Assembly (NCBI GenBank): GCA_949293415.1
Contig: CASFDK010000037.1
Location: 78,306 to 142,305 of the forward strand
Direction of reading: 5' to 3'
From: an uncultured Verrucomicrobiota bacterium
GTDB lineage: Bacteria; Verrucomicrobiota; Verrucomicrobiia; Opitutales; Intestinicryptomonadaceae
DNA length: 64,000 nt
Part shown: in pieces, positions 44,399 through 52,819 of the stretch
Numbering within the stretch: position 1 is the first letter of the stretch
Layout of the letters: each line of letters opens with the position of its first letter
Program-made: the position numbers and the translations under genes
The notes under the pieces: generated by a model
Database searches by the model: none
The model's input: only the letters and a program-made list of their open reading frames with translations
Told to the model about the DNA's origin: nothing

Positions 44399-45166
44399 TT
44401 ATTTAGCCTTTTTCGCGCTCTCGATGAGTGCTGCGAACGAGTCGGCTTTCAGGGCCGCGCCGCCGATGAGACCGCCGTCGATGTCCTTTTCAGCCAGCAA
44501 CGCGTCGGCATTTTCGGGCTTCATCGAGCCGCCGTAGAGGATTTGAATCTTTTCCGAAACTTCTTCGCCGAAGAGCTTTGCCAGAATCTTGCGGATTTCC
44601 GCGTGCACTTCCTGCGCCATTTCGGGAGTAGCCGTCTTGCCCGTGCCGATAGCCCATACGGGTTCGTATGCGACAACAACCTTTTCGGCTTCCTCTTTGG
44701 ACAGACCTTCGAGACCGCCGATTGTCTGTGTGGATACAACGTCGATGGTCTTGTTTGCTTCGCGGTCTTCAAGCTTTTCGCCCACGCAGAGGATGGGCTT
44801 CATGCCGTTGGCGATGACGGCCTTGACCTTCTTGTTGATGAGCGCATCGTCTTCCTTGAAGTACTGGCGGCGTTCGCTGTGTCCGAGGATGACGTATGTG
44901 CAGTCGAATTCCTTGAGCATATCCGCGGCGATTTCGCCCGTGAACGCGCCTTTGGCTTCGAAGTACATATTCTGCGCGCCGAGCTTTACGGTCGAGCCTT
45001 TGAGAGCCTTGCTTGCCGCGTCGAGAGCCGTGAACGTGGGGCATACCGCGATATCGACCGAGGTTTCGTTGCCGACTTTCGCCTTGATACCTTCGATGAG
45101 CTCGACAGCCTTTGCGGCTGTGTTGTTCATTTTCCAGTTGCCTGCGATGAAATATTTGCGTGCCAT
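44399..45166 (-). CDS. tpiA: Triose-phosphate isomerase
   Basis: 255 residues. AGNWKMNNT at the N-terminus (catalytic Lys), VILGHSERRQYF (His), VVAYEPVWAIGTGKTA (catalytic Glu) and the phosphate-binding ILYGGSMKPENA and GGLIGGAAL. It interconverts dihydroxyacetone phosphate and glyceraldehyde 3-phosphate. It is co-transcribed with pgk, 28 bases upstream. Confidence 0.97.
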   Translation of the reverse strand: MARKYFIAGNWKMNNTAAKAVELIEGIKAKVGNETSVDIAVCPTFTALDAASKALKGSTVKLGAQNMYFEAKGAFTGEIAADMLKEFDCTYVILGHSERRQYFKEDDALINKKVKAVIANGMKPILCVGEKLEDREANKTIDVVSTQTIGGLEGLSKEEAEKVVVAYEPVWAIGTGKTATPEMAQEVHAEIRKILAKLFGEEVSEKIQILYGGSMKPENADALLAEKDIDGGLIGGAALKADSFAALIESAKKAK

Positions 45167-45194
45167 AGTTTTTATCCTTTTTTAATTTGTATAG

Positions 45195-46403
45195 TTAGCA
45201 TTTTTTGTCGAGAACCGCAACCCCGGGGAGTTCCTTGCCTTCGAGGAATTCGAGCGACGCGCCGCCGCCCGTGGAGATGAAGCTTACGTCCTTTGCGAAG
45301 CCACTCTTCTTGATTGCCTTTACCGAGTCGCCGCCGCCGATGATGCTGATTGCACCCGACTTTGCAACGGCTTCCGCGATTGCGAACGTGCCCTTTGCGC
45401 AGTCCTTGATTTCGAAGATGCCCATCGGACCGTTCCAGAGGATGGTCTTGCTCTTTGCAATCTGTTCCTTGTAAAGCTCGATTGTCTTCGGACCGATGTC
45501 TACGCCTGCCCAGCCTTCTTCGATGTTGCCGCCCATTACTTCGAGGGGACCCACTTTGCCCGCCGCGAAGTCGATGGATTGCGTTACCGCATTGTCGACG
45601 GGCAGGAGGAACTTAACGCCCTTCTTTTCCGCCTTAGCCAAAGCCTGCTTTGCGAGGTCGATCTTATCGGGTTCCACGAGGCTCGTGCCGGTCGTGCGGC
45701 CCTGTGCGAGCGCGAAGGTGTACGCCATTGCGCCGCCGATGAGCATTGCGTCGCACTTGTCGAGAAGCGAGTCGATAACCGTAATTTTGTCGGAGACCTT
45801 CGAGCCACCGAGGATGACCGTGAACGGACGTACGGGATTTTCGGTCTTCGAGCCGAGGAATTCGAGTTCCTTTTCGATGAGCAGACCCGCAACCTTAATC
45901 GGCAGATATGCCGCAACGCCCGCGGTTGTCGCGTGCGCTCTGTGCGCCGTGCCGAAGGCATCGTTTACATACGCTTCCGCGCCCGTGTCTTCCACGAGCT
46001 TCTTCGCAAATTCGGGATCGTTCTTCTTTTCTTCCGAGTAGAAGCGCGAGTTTTCGAGCAGAACAACGTCGCCTGCCTTCATCTTGGAGCAGGCTTCCTT
46101 GACCTTTTCGCCGATGCAGTCGTCGACGAACGTAACGTTCTTGCCGAGCTTTTCGGCGAGAGCCTTTGCCACGGGAGCGAGCGAGAACTGCGTATCCGCC
46201 TTGCTTTTCGGGCGTCCGAGGTGGCTGGTGAGAACGACCATTGCACCTTCGTCGAGGAGGTACTGGATAGTGGGCAACGCCGCAACAATGCGGGTGTCGT
46301 CGCTGATATTGCCCTGAGCGTCAAAGGGCACGTTGAAATCGACGCGAACGAAAACTTTCTTTCCCTTCAGGTCGACGTCTTTGATGGTCTTGATGTTTGA
46401 CAT
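45195..46403 (-). CDS. pgk: Phosphoglycerate kinase
   Basis: 402 residues from the ATG at 46403, where family sequence begins ([17 protein letters not shown]). The longer frame to 46493 is rejected. [60 protein letters not shown] and [14 protein letters not shown] are all present. It forms ATP and 3-phosphoglycerate from 1,3-bisphosphoglycerate. It leads a pgk-tpiA operon, with gap missing from the cluster. Confidence 0.97.
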   Translation of the reverse strand: MSNIKTIKDVDLKGKKVFVRVDFNVPFDAQGNISDDTRIVAALPTIQYLLDEGAMVVLTSHLGRPKSKADTQFSLAPVAKALAEKLGKNVTFVDDCIGEKVKEACSKMKAGDVVLLENSRFYSEEKKNDPEFAKKLVEDTGAEAYVNDAFGTAHRAHATTAGVAAYLPIKVAGLLIEKELEFLGSKTENPVRPFTVILGGSKVSDKITVIDSLLDKCDAMLIGGAMAYTFALAQGRTTGTSLVEPDKIDLAKQALAKAEKKGVKFLLPVDNAVTQSIDFAAGKVGPLEVMGGNIEEGWAGVDIGPKTIELYKEQIAKSKTILWNGPMGIFEIKDCAKGTFAIAEAVAKSGAISIIGGGDSVKAIKKSGFAKDVSFISTGGGASLEFLEGKELPGVAVLDKKC

Positions 46404-46572
46404 ATTCGTTACTTTTTGAGGTTTTAAAAAATTTAAGCCCTCCATATTTGGGCTTGCCCGAAAAATTGCAAGTAGATTATTTCGCCCGACCATTCGCGCG
46501 CGGGCTATTTTTTCCGGCGGAAGAGTTTTTCCGCCGCCGTTTTAACATCGCAATTTGTGGCGTATGACGCGT

Positions 46573-46649
46573 AGTGCAGGGTGGAGACTGCACTCAATTA
46601 CGGGGGCTTCGCCTCCGAGTGGGCATTTTGCTCCGCAAAATAACCGCCC
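46573..46649. repeat. Cluster of three consecutive hairpins
   Basis: AGTGCAG/CTGCACT (46573-46594), CGGGGGC-TTC-GCCTCCG (46601-46617) and ATTTTGC-TCC-GCAAAAT inside GGGC/GCCC (46621-46649). No T-run follows any of them, so they are not simple terminators. They lie in the 458-base gene-free stretch between the guaB 3' end and pgk. Confidence 0.6.
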
Positions 46650-46741
46650 GCATTTCCCATCCGAACTCCGTTTATTCTATCGAACAAGTATATCAAACAG
46701 GTTTTTCGATAACCAACAAAATAAGTTCGAACCAACAAAGC

Positions 46742-46825
46742 CATTGAGCGGCGAAACGCCGTTCAATGCGTACTCATGCAAAAAAGGCGCGACTATAGTC
46801 GTCGCGCCGAGGTATCACAAGAAGG
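46742..46825 (+). repeat. Two-hairpin palindromic repeat, diverged copy
   Basis: Hairpin A CATTGAGCGGCG-AAA-CGCCGTTCAATG, a linker of 17 bases, hairpin B GGCGCGAC-TATA-GTCGTCGCGCC and a tail GAGGTATCACA. The same order, spacing and tail recur twice in tandem at 61452-61646, so this is a dispersed family. Confidence 0.65.
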
Positions 46826-46860
46826 AACGAAGTTCCGACGGCGTGCAGGCTCCAGCCTGC
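46824..46860 (-). repeat. Two hairpins directly after guaB
   Basis: GCAGGCT-CC-AGCCTGC (46845-46860) begins right at the guaB stop, and GGAAC-GAA-GTTCC (46824-46836) follows on the minus strand. Without a T-run they may protect the 3' end or slow polymerase rather than terminate. Confidence 0.5.
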
Positions 46861-46861
46861 C

Positions 46862-48418
46862 TTACTTGGAGGGTTGTTTGATTTCGATGATGTCGTGGGG
46901 GGCGCTTTCCTTTTGACCCGCGCCCGTCAGACGGGTGAAACGCGCATTTTTGCGGAGCTCGGGGAGCGTCTTCGCCCCGAGATAGCCCATACCGCTTTGA
47001 ATGCCGCCGACGAAAATCTTGAGGGCTTCGTCGAGCGAAGAGGAAACTTCCTTGAGTGCTTCGACGCCCTCGGCGGTGATTTTGTCGTTCTTGACCTTGA
47101 GGTCGTGCCCATAACGCGCGGCACTGCCGGCTTTCATCGCAGCCAGGCTGCCCATGCCGCGGTACTGCTTGTACATCTTGCCGTTGATTTCCATCACCTG
47201 ACCGGGGGCTTCGGGGCAACCCGCAAGCAATCCGCCGCAAATCATGGCGTCGGCGAGCGTGAGGGCCTTGACCATATCGCCGCTCTTGGTGATGCCGCCG
47301 TCGGCAATGATTCTTACGCCGCATTTTTGAGCTGCCTTCGAGCATACGTAAAGGGCTGTAAGCTGGGGAATTCCGACACCCGCAACAATGCGCGTTGTGC
47401 AAATCGAACCGGGACCCTGACCGATTTTGATGGCGTCTGCACCGCATTCGGCGAGGTATTCGACACCCGCGCCGTTGGTGACATTGCCGCCGATGAGCGT
47501 GAGGTCGGGGAACGCCTTGCGGAGAGCCTTGACCGTCGAGCCGACACCTTCCGTGAAGCCGTGCGCAGTGGAGACTGCGGCAACGTCCAAGCCTTCGTCG
47601 ACGAGCGCGCCGACATGGTTTATGATGTTGTCGAAATCGACAGTGCCGTCCTTGTGGCGCATCATGGCAATCGACGCGCCGCAGAGCAGGCGGAACTTTG
47701 AGTCGCGGGCATTCTTGAGAGGCGCGCCGCGCTCTTCGGAAATTCTTTCGATGTCGGAGAGCGTGAAGAGACCGCGCAATTTGTCGTCGTCATCGACAAC
47801 GAGAAGCTTGTGCACGCCGAAATGTTCGTCGAAGAATGCGTCGGCAACCGCAATGGGATCCGCGCCGAGCTGCTTCTGGTTGACCGTGAAAACGTCTTTG
47901 CGCTGGGTCATCGTCTTTGCGACCGAAAGGGCGGCGTAGCGTTCCTTTACAATGCTTCCAGGGAGAAGTCCGACAAGCTTGTTGTGTTCGTCTACAACGG
48001 GGAATGTGCGGAATCTGAAATTGCGGTCGGTAACGATTTTGAGCACGTCGCCGATGTGCATTTCGGGCGATACCTTGATGGGTTCCTGAATCAATCCGTG
48101 GATGTAGTTCTTTACGCGCGCGACCTCTACAAGCTGCTCTTTCTGGCTCATATTGCAGTGGAGCAGCCCAAGACCGCCGTTACGCGCCATCCCGATTGCC
48201 ATTTGCGATTCCGTGACAGTGTCCATATCCGAGGAAATCATCGGCAGGGAAAGCTTGATCGAATCGGAAATTGAAGTGTCGAGACGTGTTTCGCGCGGGA
48301 GCACGTCGGAATACTGGGTTGCGAGCGAAACGTCGTCGTACGTCAGACCGTAGTCCGCGTTCGAGGTGAAGAACGCGTCTGCGTCCAAAAAGAATTTGTC
48401 GTCTATATTATTGCTCAT
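46862..48418 (-). CDS. guaB: IMP dehydrogenase
   Basis: 518 residues from the ATG at 48418. [17 protein letters not shown] at the N-terminus, two CBS domains (about 115-235), the catalytic loop [18 protein letters not shown] with the active Cys, [16 protein letters not shown] and the flap [11 protein letters not shown]. It oxidises IMP to XMP, the first step to GMP. It has a non-standard flap insertion typical of longer IMPDHs. Transcribed alone on the minus strand. Confidence 0.96.
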   Translation of the reverse strand: MSNNIDDKFFLDADAFFTSNADYGLTYDDVSLATQYSDVLPRETRLDTSISDSIKLSLPMISSDMDTVTESQMAIGMARNGGLGLLHCNMSQKEQLVEVARVKNYIHGLIQEPIKVSPEMHIGDVLKIVTDRNFRFRTFPVVDEHNKLVGLLPGSIVKERYAALSVAKTMTQRKDVFTVNQKQLGADPIAVADAFFDEHFGVHKLLVVDDDDKLRGLFTLSDIERISEERGAPLKNARDSKFRLLCGASIAMMRHKDGTVDFDNIINHVGALVDEGLDVAAVSTAHGFTEGVGSTVKALRKAFPDLTLIGGNVTNGAGVEYLAECGADAIKIGQGPGSICTTRIVAGVGIPQLTALYVCSKAAQKCGVRIIADGGITKSGDMVKALTLADAMICGGLLAGCPEAPGQVMEINGKMYKQYRGMGSLAAMKAGSAARYGHDLKVKNDKITAEGVEALKEVSSSLDEALKIFVGGIQSGMGYLGAKTLPELRKNARFTRLTGAGQKESAPHDIIEIKQPSK

Positions 48419-48974
48419 AGTTGGATGATTTACCCACACGGTAGTTAGGTATGGACCGGCGAGTTGTCAACCAAAAAATTTATGAAGATGATGGAGGGAT
48501 GGCGAGGGGCTTTCACAGTCTGTGGAGCTTTTTCTGGAAATGTGCAACAGGGATATGAAGCTTGCCGACTTTTCCGCGCAGGGCGATTTCTTCCGCGCCG
48601 CGCCTTCGACACTTGGGGAAGTCTAAAAAGACATCCGGCGGGTGCGACGATTTCAACACGGTGGCAAGATGGGTAGAATCTACCAATGCTCTATATAAAA
48701 AACGGGAAATTTCGGATGAACTTGGGAAAAAGCAAGACGGTATCTTCAAAGAAATGCCCGTAAATTTAGAAAACGCCATCGGAACAAAAAAACGAAAGAA
48801 TCCGCAACTCAAACCTTGCGACTACCCCGCAAAGACAATGCAAGCCCCGTGCAAACAACCTGCAATATGGGCTTTTCATAAGTCGGAAAGATAATAACAT
48901 TTTCCAAATCCTATTTCATTATTCCACGAACAAACTTCGCGATACAGCGACTTTTGTGCGCCGTTTTTGGGCAC
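48419..48974. other. Gene-free region upstream of guaB
   Basis: About 550 bases with no gene I can support. Open frames on both strands (48562-48894 plus, 48513-48812 minus) are of mixed composition, lack ribosome binding sites and match nothing I know. One of them may be a decayed gene. The guaB promoter must lie at its left end. Confidence 0.4.
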
Positions 48975-49008
48975 AAAAAAAGCGTCCGCAAATGCGGACG
49001 CTTTTTTG
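48975..49008. terminator. Bidirectional terminator
   Basis: A7-GCGTCCGC-AAAT-GCGGACGC-T6, perfect on both strands. On the minus strand it lies 45 bases past the stop of the outer-membrane gene. Confidence 0.95.
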
Positions 49009-49053
49009 TGTTTTCCGATTCTTTCGGAACGGAAATGATATGAATTCGGGCAA

Positions 49054-49902
49054 TTAGAAGCCGATGGAGGCTTTCGTGCCGAACCAAACTCTGCTTGCAG
49101 TCGTGGGTACGCTGTAGTCGTAGTCGTTGTTGTACGCATAGCGTACGCCGGCCGAGAGCGTGCAGTAGTCGTTGAGGGCGACAACTGCGTCCGCCGAGAA
49201 TGCGAAGTAGCTGTAGCCTACGCTGTCCTCAAAGTGCTGGTTGGCGGTTGTCGTCCAGCCGTAAACTGCCGCGAGGTCGATCGTGCCCCAGTTTCTGTCG
49301 GCAATCCACTTTGTGACGGGAGCCGAGTACGTCGCGCCCGCTTCGAGCGTGTATATGCCGAGCGTGAAGTCGTAGTATAAAGCCGCCGTCGGGCTTACGT
49401 TGAAGTCGCCGAGGAAGTCTACCGTGTCGTAGGAGACCGCAAACTTCATTTCGTGCGAGCTCTCGGTGTCGCGCGTGTATGTGTAGGCAGTGTAGCCGAG
49501 ATCAAAGGTGAAGTTCCTGATTTCGTATGTGATGCCCGCATAGACGTCTACTTCGCTTTCGTCGCCGAGGGCGTCGGACGAGCGCAGGGGAGTGTTTGCC
49601 CACACGCCGGCGTATACTGCGAAGCCGTGGCTGAGGTCGTATGCTGCGTCAACCTGCGGGTTGAGCGATTCACCCGCCAGAGCCTTGCCGCGGAATACGT
49701 ATTCCGATTCGAAGCCGAGCGAGAGCGAGGCCGAGAACTTTTCGAATACCTTGGCGCAAACTTCTTCGTCTGCGAGAGTATTGACGGGCTTTGCTTCGGG
49801 CTGTGCCGCGGAAACCGCTGCGGTTACTACTGCACCTTCCGCCGCATAGGACGCACAGGCGCAAGCGATTAACGATGTGATTGCTATGATTGTCTTTTTC
49901 AT
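49054..49902 (-). CDS. Outer-membrane beta-barrel protein of the Gcw_chp/TorF type
   Basis: 282 residues with a signal peptide (1-20, KKTIIAITSLIACACASYAA). After a short linker, alternating amphipathic strands fill residues 55-282, and the protein ends in a C-terminal Phe (SIGF), the usual barrel signal. FSASLSLGFESEYVFRGKALAGESLNPQVDAAY and FAVYAGVWANTPL match the conserved start of the Gcw_chp family (TIGR02001-like). The function of the family is unknown. It follows amtB in the same direction with a terminator between, so it is probably separately expressed, though a nitrogen link is possible. Confidence 0.8.
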   Translation of the reverse strand: MKKTIIAITSLIACACASYAAEGAVVTAAVSAAQPEAKPVNTLADEEVCAKVFEKFSASLSLGFESEYVFRGKALAGESLNPQVDAAYDLSHGFAVYAGVWANTPLRSSDALGDESEVDVYAGITYEIRNFTFDLGYTAYTYTRDTESSHEMKFAVSYDTVDFLGDFNVSPTAALYYDFTLGIYTLEAGATYSAPVTKWIADRNWGTIDLAAVYGWTTTANQHFEDSVGYSYFAFSADAVVALNDYCTLSAGVRYAYNNDYDYSVPTTASRVWFGTKASIGF

Positions 49903-49976
49903 ACTTGTTTGTAGTAGTATTTTTAAGGATCAACAGGCTTGACTGTTAATTTTATGTTTGCAAGCAAATTCGCGTA

Positions 49977-50018
49977 AAAAAAACCGACCCTGTCGTGGAA
50001 ATTACCAGACAGGGTCGG
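49977..50018 (-). terminator. Terminator of amtB
   Basis: Minus strand CCGACCCTGTC / GACAGGGTCGG, perfect 11-bp stem with a 13-base loop and a T-run of seven (A-run 49977-49983 on plus). Confidence 0.93.
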
Positions 50019-50045
50019 CGGTGGTTACTATTCGTTCGAGAAAAA

Positions 50046-51365
50046 CTATTCGTTGGAGAAGATTTGGAATCCGTGGTAGGCTTCCATGCCGTGTTCGCCT
50101 ACGTCCAAGCCCCTGAGCTCTTCGGCGCGATCAACTCTCAAGCCGATTGTCTTCTTGATTGCGTAGAAGATTATTCCGCTGATAAGGAGCGAAGCCGCCG
50201 CGACTGCAACCACACCGATGATTTGCGGGACGAGGGCGTGGTCGGGCGAGAATATACCCACCGCCAGCGTTCCCCAAACGCCGCATACCAAGTGTACCGA
50301 GAGCGCACCGACGGGGTCGTCGATATGGATTCTGTCGAAGAAGTAGACCGCGAGCACCACGATTACACCCGAGACGAAACCGATTACGCAGGAGGAGGTA
50401 ATCGATACGCAGTCCGCGCTTGCCGTGATGCCTACCAGACCGGCCAAGCAGCCGTTAAGCACCATTGAAAGGTCGGGCTTCCTTTGTACGAACCAAGAGG
50501 TGAACATTGCCGCAAGCAGACCCACCGCAGCCGAGAGGGCGGTTGTCGTGAAGACATATGCCACCATTGTGGTATCTGCGGAAAATACCGACGCGCCGTT
50601 GAATCCGAACCATCCGAACCAGAGTAGGAACACGCCGAGTGTTGCGAAACCGAGGTTGCTGCCGGGGATTGCGTGCGTCTTGCCGTTTACATACTTGCCG
50701 ATGCGCGGACCTACCATAATTGCGCCTACGAGTGCCGCCCAACCGCCTACGGAGTGTACGAATGTCGAACCTGCGAGGTCGTAGAAGCCCAAGTCCTTGA
50801 GCCAGCCGCCGCCCCATCCCCAAGAACCTACGAGCGTGTATCCGAACGCCGCATAGATGAACGCGAAGATGATGTATGCGTTAAGCTTGATTCTTTCGGC
50901 AACCGCGCCCGAGACGATTGTTACGCCCGTGGCGGCAAACATACCTTGGAAGATGAAGTCGGTCCAGTACGAATAGAGTCCGCCGTTGTAGTCGATTGCC
51001 GCGCCGTCGGGAGCGCATACTCCGAACCCGCCAAACCCGAGGAACTTTCCGAGAATCCAGCCGCCGTCCCCGGGGTACATAAGGTTGAAGCCTATCACAA
51101 CGTACGTAACCAGACCGATTGCCACCGTTATGATGTTTTTGGTCAGGATATTTACGCTGTTCTTTGCGCGGCACAAGCCCGTTTCGACGAGTGCGAACCC
51201 GGGATGCATCGCGAACACGAGAATCGCGCCGAGCAAAATCCAGAGGTTGTTAACCGTAAACATTTCGGCGGACACCTTCGGGGCTGCCGCCGCCGCTTCC
51301 TCGGCGTGGGCGCATACGCAACCCAGAGCCGAAAGGGCGGTCAATGTCAAAATTTTCCTGTTCAT
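50046..51365 (-). CDS. amtB: Ammonium transporter
   Basis: 439 residues: signal peptide (1-21), then 11 membrane segments. The twin pore histidines are in STFVHSVGGWAALVGA and GALSVHLVCGVWGTLAVG. FVDFAG-type text is replaced by FYDLAGSTFVHS. MHPGFALVETGLCRAKNSVNI and the C-terminal GLRVDRAEELRGLDVGEHGMEAY, where GlnK docks, are conserved. It conducts ammonium across the inner membrane. It starts 39 bases after the PII gene, the classic glnK-amtB pair, and shares its sigma-54 promoter. Confidence 0.96.
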   Translation of the reverse strand: MNRKILTLTALSALGCVCAHAEEAAAAAPKVSAEMFTVNNLWILLGAILVFAMHPGFALVETGLCRAKNSVNILTKNIITVAIGLVTYVVIGFNLMYPGDGGWILGKFLGFGGFGVCAPDGAAIDYNGGLYSYWTDFIFQGMFAATGVTIVSGAVAERIKLNAYIIFAFIYAAFGYTLVGSWGWGGGWLKDLGFYDLAGSTFVHSVGGWAALVGAIMVGPRIGKYVNGKTHAIPGSNLGFATLGVFLLWFGWFGFNGASVFSADTTMVAYVFTTTALSAAVGLLAAMFTSWFVQRKPDLSMVLNGCLAGLVGITASADCVSITSSCVIGFVSGVIVVLAVYFFDRIHIDDPVGALSVHLVCGVWGTLAVGIFSPDHALVPQIIGVVAVAAASLLISGIIFYAIKKTIGLRVDRAEELRGLDVGEHGMEAYHGFQIFSNE

Positions 51366-51404
51366 AGCCGTATATTGAATTGAGATGAAATATTCTATTG
51401 TGTT

Positions 51405-51746
51405 TTAGCCGATTGCGTCGGGACCCGTTTCGCGCGTTCTTACGCGGATGCACTTCTGCAGGTCGAGGACGAAGATTTTTCCGTCGCCGATGTGGTCGGT
51501 CTGCGCTCCCTTGATGATGGACTCTATCGTTATGTCTTCGAACTCGTCGTTGACGCCGATTTCCAAGCGAACTTTTTTGAGCAGGTTCACCTCGATTTCG
51601 TTACCGCGATAGTTCTCGCTATATCCTCTTTGCCTTCCGCAACCGAGGGCGTTAGTTACTGACAGCCTGTAAATTTGGTTCTTGAAGAGTTCCTTCTTCA
51701 CGTCGCCTAATTGTTCGGGCTTGATGTATGCTATTATGAGTTTCAT
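51405..51746 (-). CDS. glnK: PII nitrogen regulatory protein (GlnK type)
   Basis: 113 residues from the ATG at 51746. The longer frame to 51884 would cross the sigma-54 promoter and is excluded. [20 protein letters not shown] and [22 protein letters not shown] are standard PII. In the T-loop ([28 protein letters not shown]) Tyr46 is present but position 51, the uridylylated Tyr of enteric PII proteins, is Ile. It should bind ATP/ADP and 2-oxoglutarate and gate AmtB. It may not be controlled by GlnD uridylylation in the usual way. Confidence 0.94.
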   Translation of the reverse strand: MKLIIAYIKPEQLGDVKKELFKNQIYRLSVTNALGCGRQRGYSENYRGNEIEVNLLKKVRLEIGVNDEFEDITIESIIKGAQTDHIGDGKIFVLDLQKCIRVRTRETGPDAIG

Positions 51747-51784
51747 TGCAGTAGCTTTGTTAAGATGCTTACGGCACTGATATA

Positions 51785-51800
51785 AGCAGACGGCGTGCCA
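51785..51800 (-). promoter_or_regulatory. Sigma-54 promoter of glnK-amtB
   Basis: Minus strand TGGCACGCCGTCTGCT against the consensus TGGCACG-N4-TTGCW: only one fixed position differs (C for T before TGC). Both the -24 GG and -12 GC are intact. Predicted start of transcription about 51774, 28 bases before the glnK ATG. Confidence 0.82.
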
Positions 51801-51873
51801 GTTTTTGCGTGATGTTCTAACTGGTTGAAAATTAGGAAGTGTCGCGAAATGGGTATGAAAACCCCAAAATTGT

Positions 51874-51924
51874 CGCACTACCATTTTGTAGCGGATGCAG
51901 TGTTGTCGCTACAAAATTGTAGCG
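51874..51924. promoter_or_regulatory. Two tandem inverted repeats, candidate enhancer-binding sites
   Basis: Site 2 (51907-51924) is CGCTACAA-AA-TTGTAGCG, a perfect inverted repeat. Site 1 (51874-51893) is a weaker copy with CTACCA-TT-TTGTAGCG. Both are preceded by TGTCG. Their centres lie about 110 and 142 bp upstream of the predicted sigma-54 start and 32 bp (three helical turns) apart. This fits an NtrC-like activator. Confidence 0.65.
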
Positions 51925-52030
51925 GTTTGCCGTTTCTACGGCACGGCGTTCTTGCGGTGCGGCGGCAGTTCGAGATTTTGCCGTTTTTTTCTTGAGATGT
52001 CGCCGCCGAAATGCGACCATACATGTACAT

Positions 52031-52162
52031 ATGAAAGACAGTCCCAAGATGCCAGTTGTCCAGAAACGCCGAATCGACAAGTTTTGCGTGTTCGTCTACT
52101 TCCTCGTAGCGGCGATGTTTTCGGCGCAGGTTGCGATAATAGTGTGGGGGTATTTGGGATAG
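52031..52162 (+). CDS. Small single-span membrane protein
   Basis: 43 codons, ATG 52031 to TAG 52160-52162. A basic N-terminus (KDSPKMPVVQKRRIDK) is followed by one hydrophobic stretch, VFVYFLVAAMFSAQVAIIVWGYLG, to the end. It sits 22 bases before the CPBP protease gene in the same direction. There is no clear ribosome binding site, and size alone gives little power, so this is tentative. Confidence 0.42.
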   Translation: MKDSPKMPVVQKRRIDKFCVFVYFLVAAMFSAQVAIIVWGYLG

Positions 52163-52183
52163 GATATTTTGTTTTTTTGCGAT

Positions 52184-52819
52184 ATGTTTCAGGATAGTCC
52201 CGTTTATTCGATTTTGTCGCTCGGTGTTGCGGCTTGGCTTTTCTACACTTGGCTCGGAGACCTCAAATACCTTCGCAAAAACGGAACGCCGCGCAGGGGC
52301 GCGTTTGCGGGGGCGACTCCCGCGTCCGTAGGTTTGTGCGCGGCGGGCGCGATTGCGGCGTTGTTGCTTTTGGCGGTCAACACTGTTGCGGAGTCGGCGT
52401 GCGGGGTTTCGGCGGAGCAGACCAAGGTTGCGCCGTGGGCGTTGCTTTCGTGGGTCGGCGCGGCGTTTGTGGAGGAGCTTATTTTCCGCGGATATTTGGT
52501 CGTCCAAAACAGGGGCAGGATTGCGCTGGTTACAAGCATTGTATTGTTTTCGTTCGTGTTCGCCGCGGGACATCCGTTTTTGTGGAACTACGAAGTGCCC
52601 GAGGGCGCATCGCTTTTCGCGGGAACGTGGTCGTTCAACCTTTCATCCCAGCCGCTGATTAATACGCTTGCGGTCTTCGAGTGCTCGCTGCTCTTCTACG
52701 CGCTCAGATTCGTTCCTCAAAACGCGTCGCGCTCGCTGCTGCCGTGCGTCTGCGCGCACGCGGCGTACAACTGCGGAGTGTTCGCGATAAAGCTCTCTCA
52801 GGGTTTTGTCGGATGGTGA
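52184..52819 (+). CDS. CPBP-family intramembrane metalloprotease
   Basis: 211 residues from the ATG at 52184. The TTG 15 bases earlier is not needed. Several membrane segments. The CPBP/Abi motif EExxxR is AFVEELIFRGYLV, with further conserved His in FAAGHPF and CAHAAYNCGVF. Relatives process prenylated or signal-peptide-like substrates, or confer bacteriocin immunity. Here the substrate is unknown. The 3' end overlaps dus by seven bases. Confidence 0.82.
   Translation: MFQDSPVYSILSLGVAAWLFYTWLGDLKYLRKNGTPRRGAFAGATPASVGLCAAGAIAALLLLAVNTVAESACGVSAEQTKVAPWALLSWVGAAFVEELIFRGYLVVQNRGRIALVTSIVLFSFVFAAGHPFLWNYEVPEGASLFAGTWSFNLSSQPLINTLAVFECSLLFYALRFVPQNASRSLLPCVCAHAAYNCGVFAIKLSQGFVGW

Noticed and set aside
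48513..48894. 99-codon minus and 110-codon plus frames upstream of guaB
   Set aside because: No ribosome binding site, no recognisable family, composition unlike neighbours. At best a decayed gene.
51747..51884. Longer start for the PII protein
   Set aside because: It would place the coding region over the sigma-54 promoter. Canonical PII proteins begin MKLI at 51746.
51878..52573. 231-codon minus-strand frame over the glnK upstream region and CPBP gene
   Set aside because: Crosses the enhancer sites and is antisense to a clear CPBP protease, with a composition rich in Arg and Asn.
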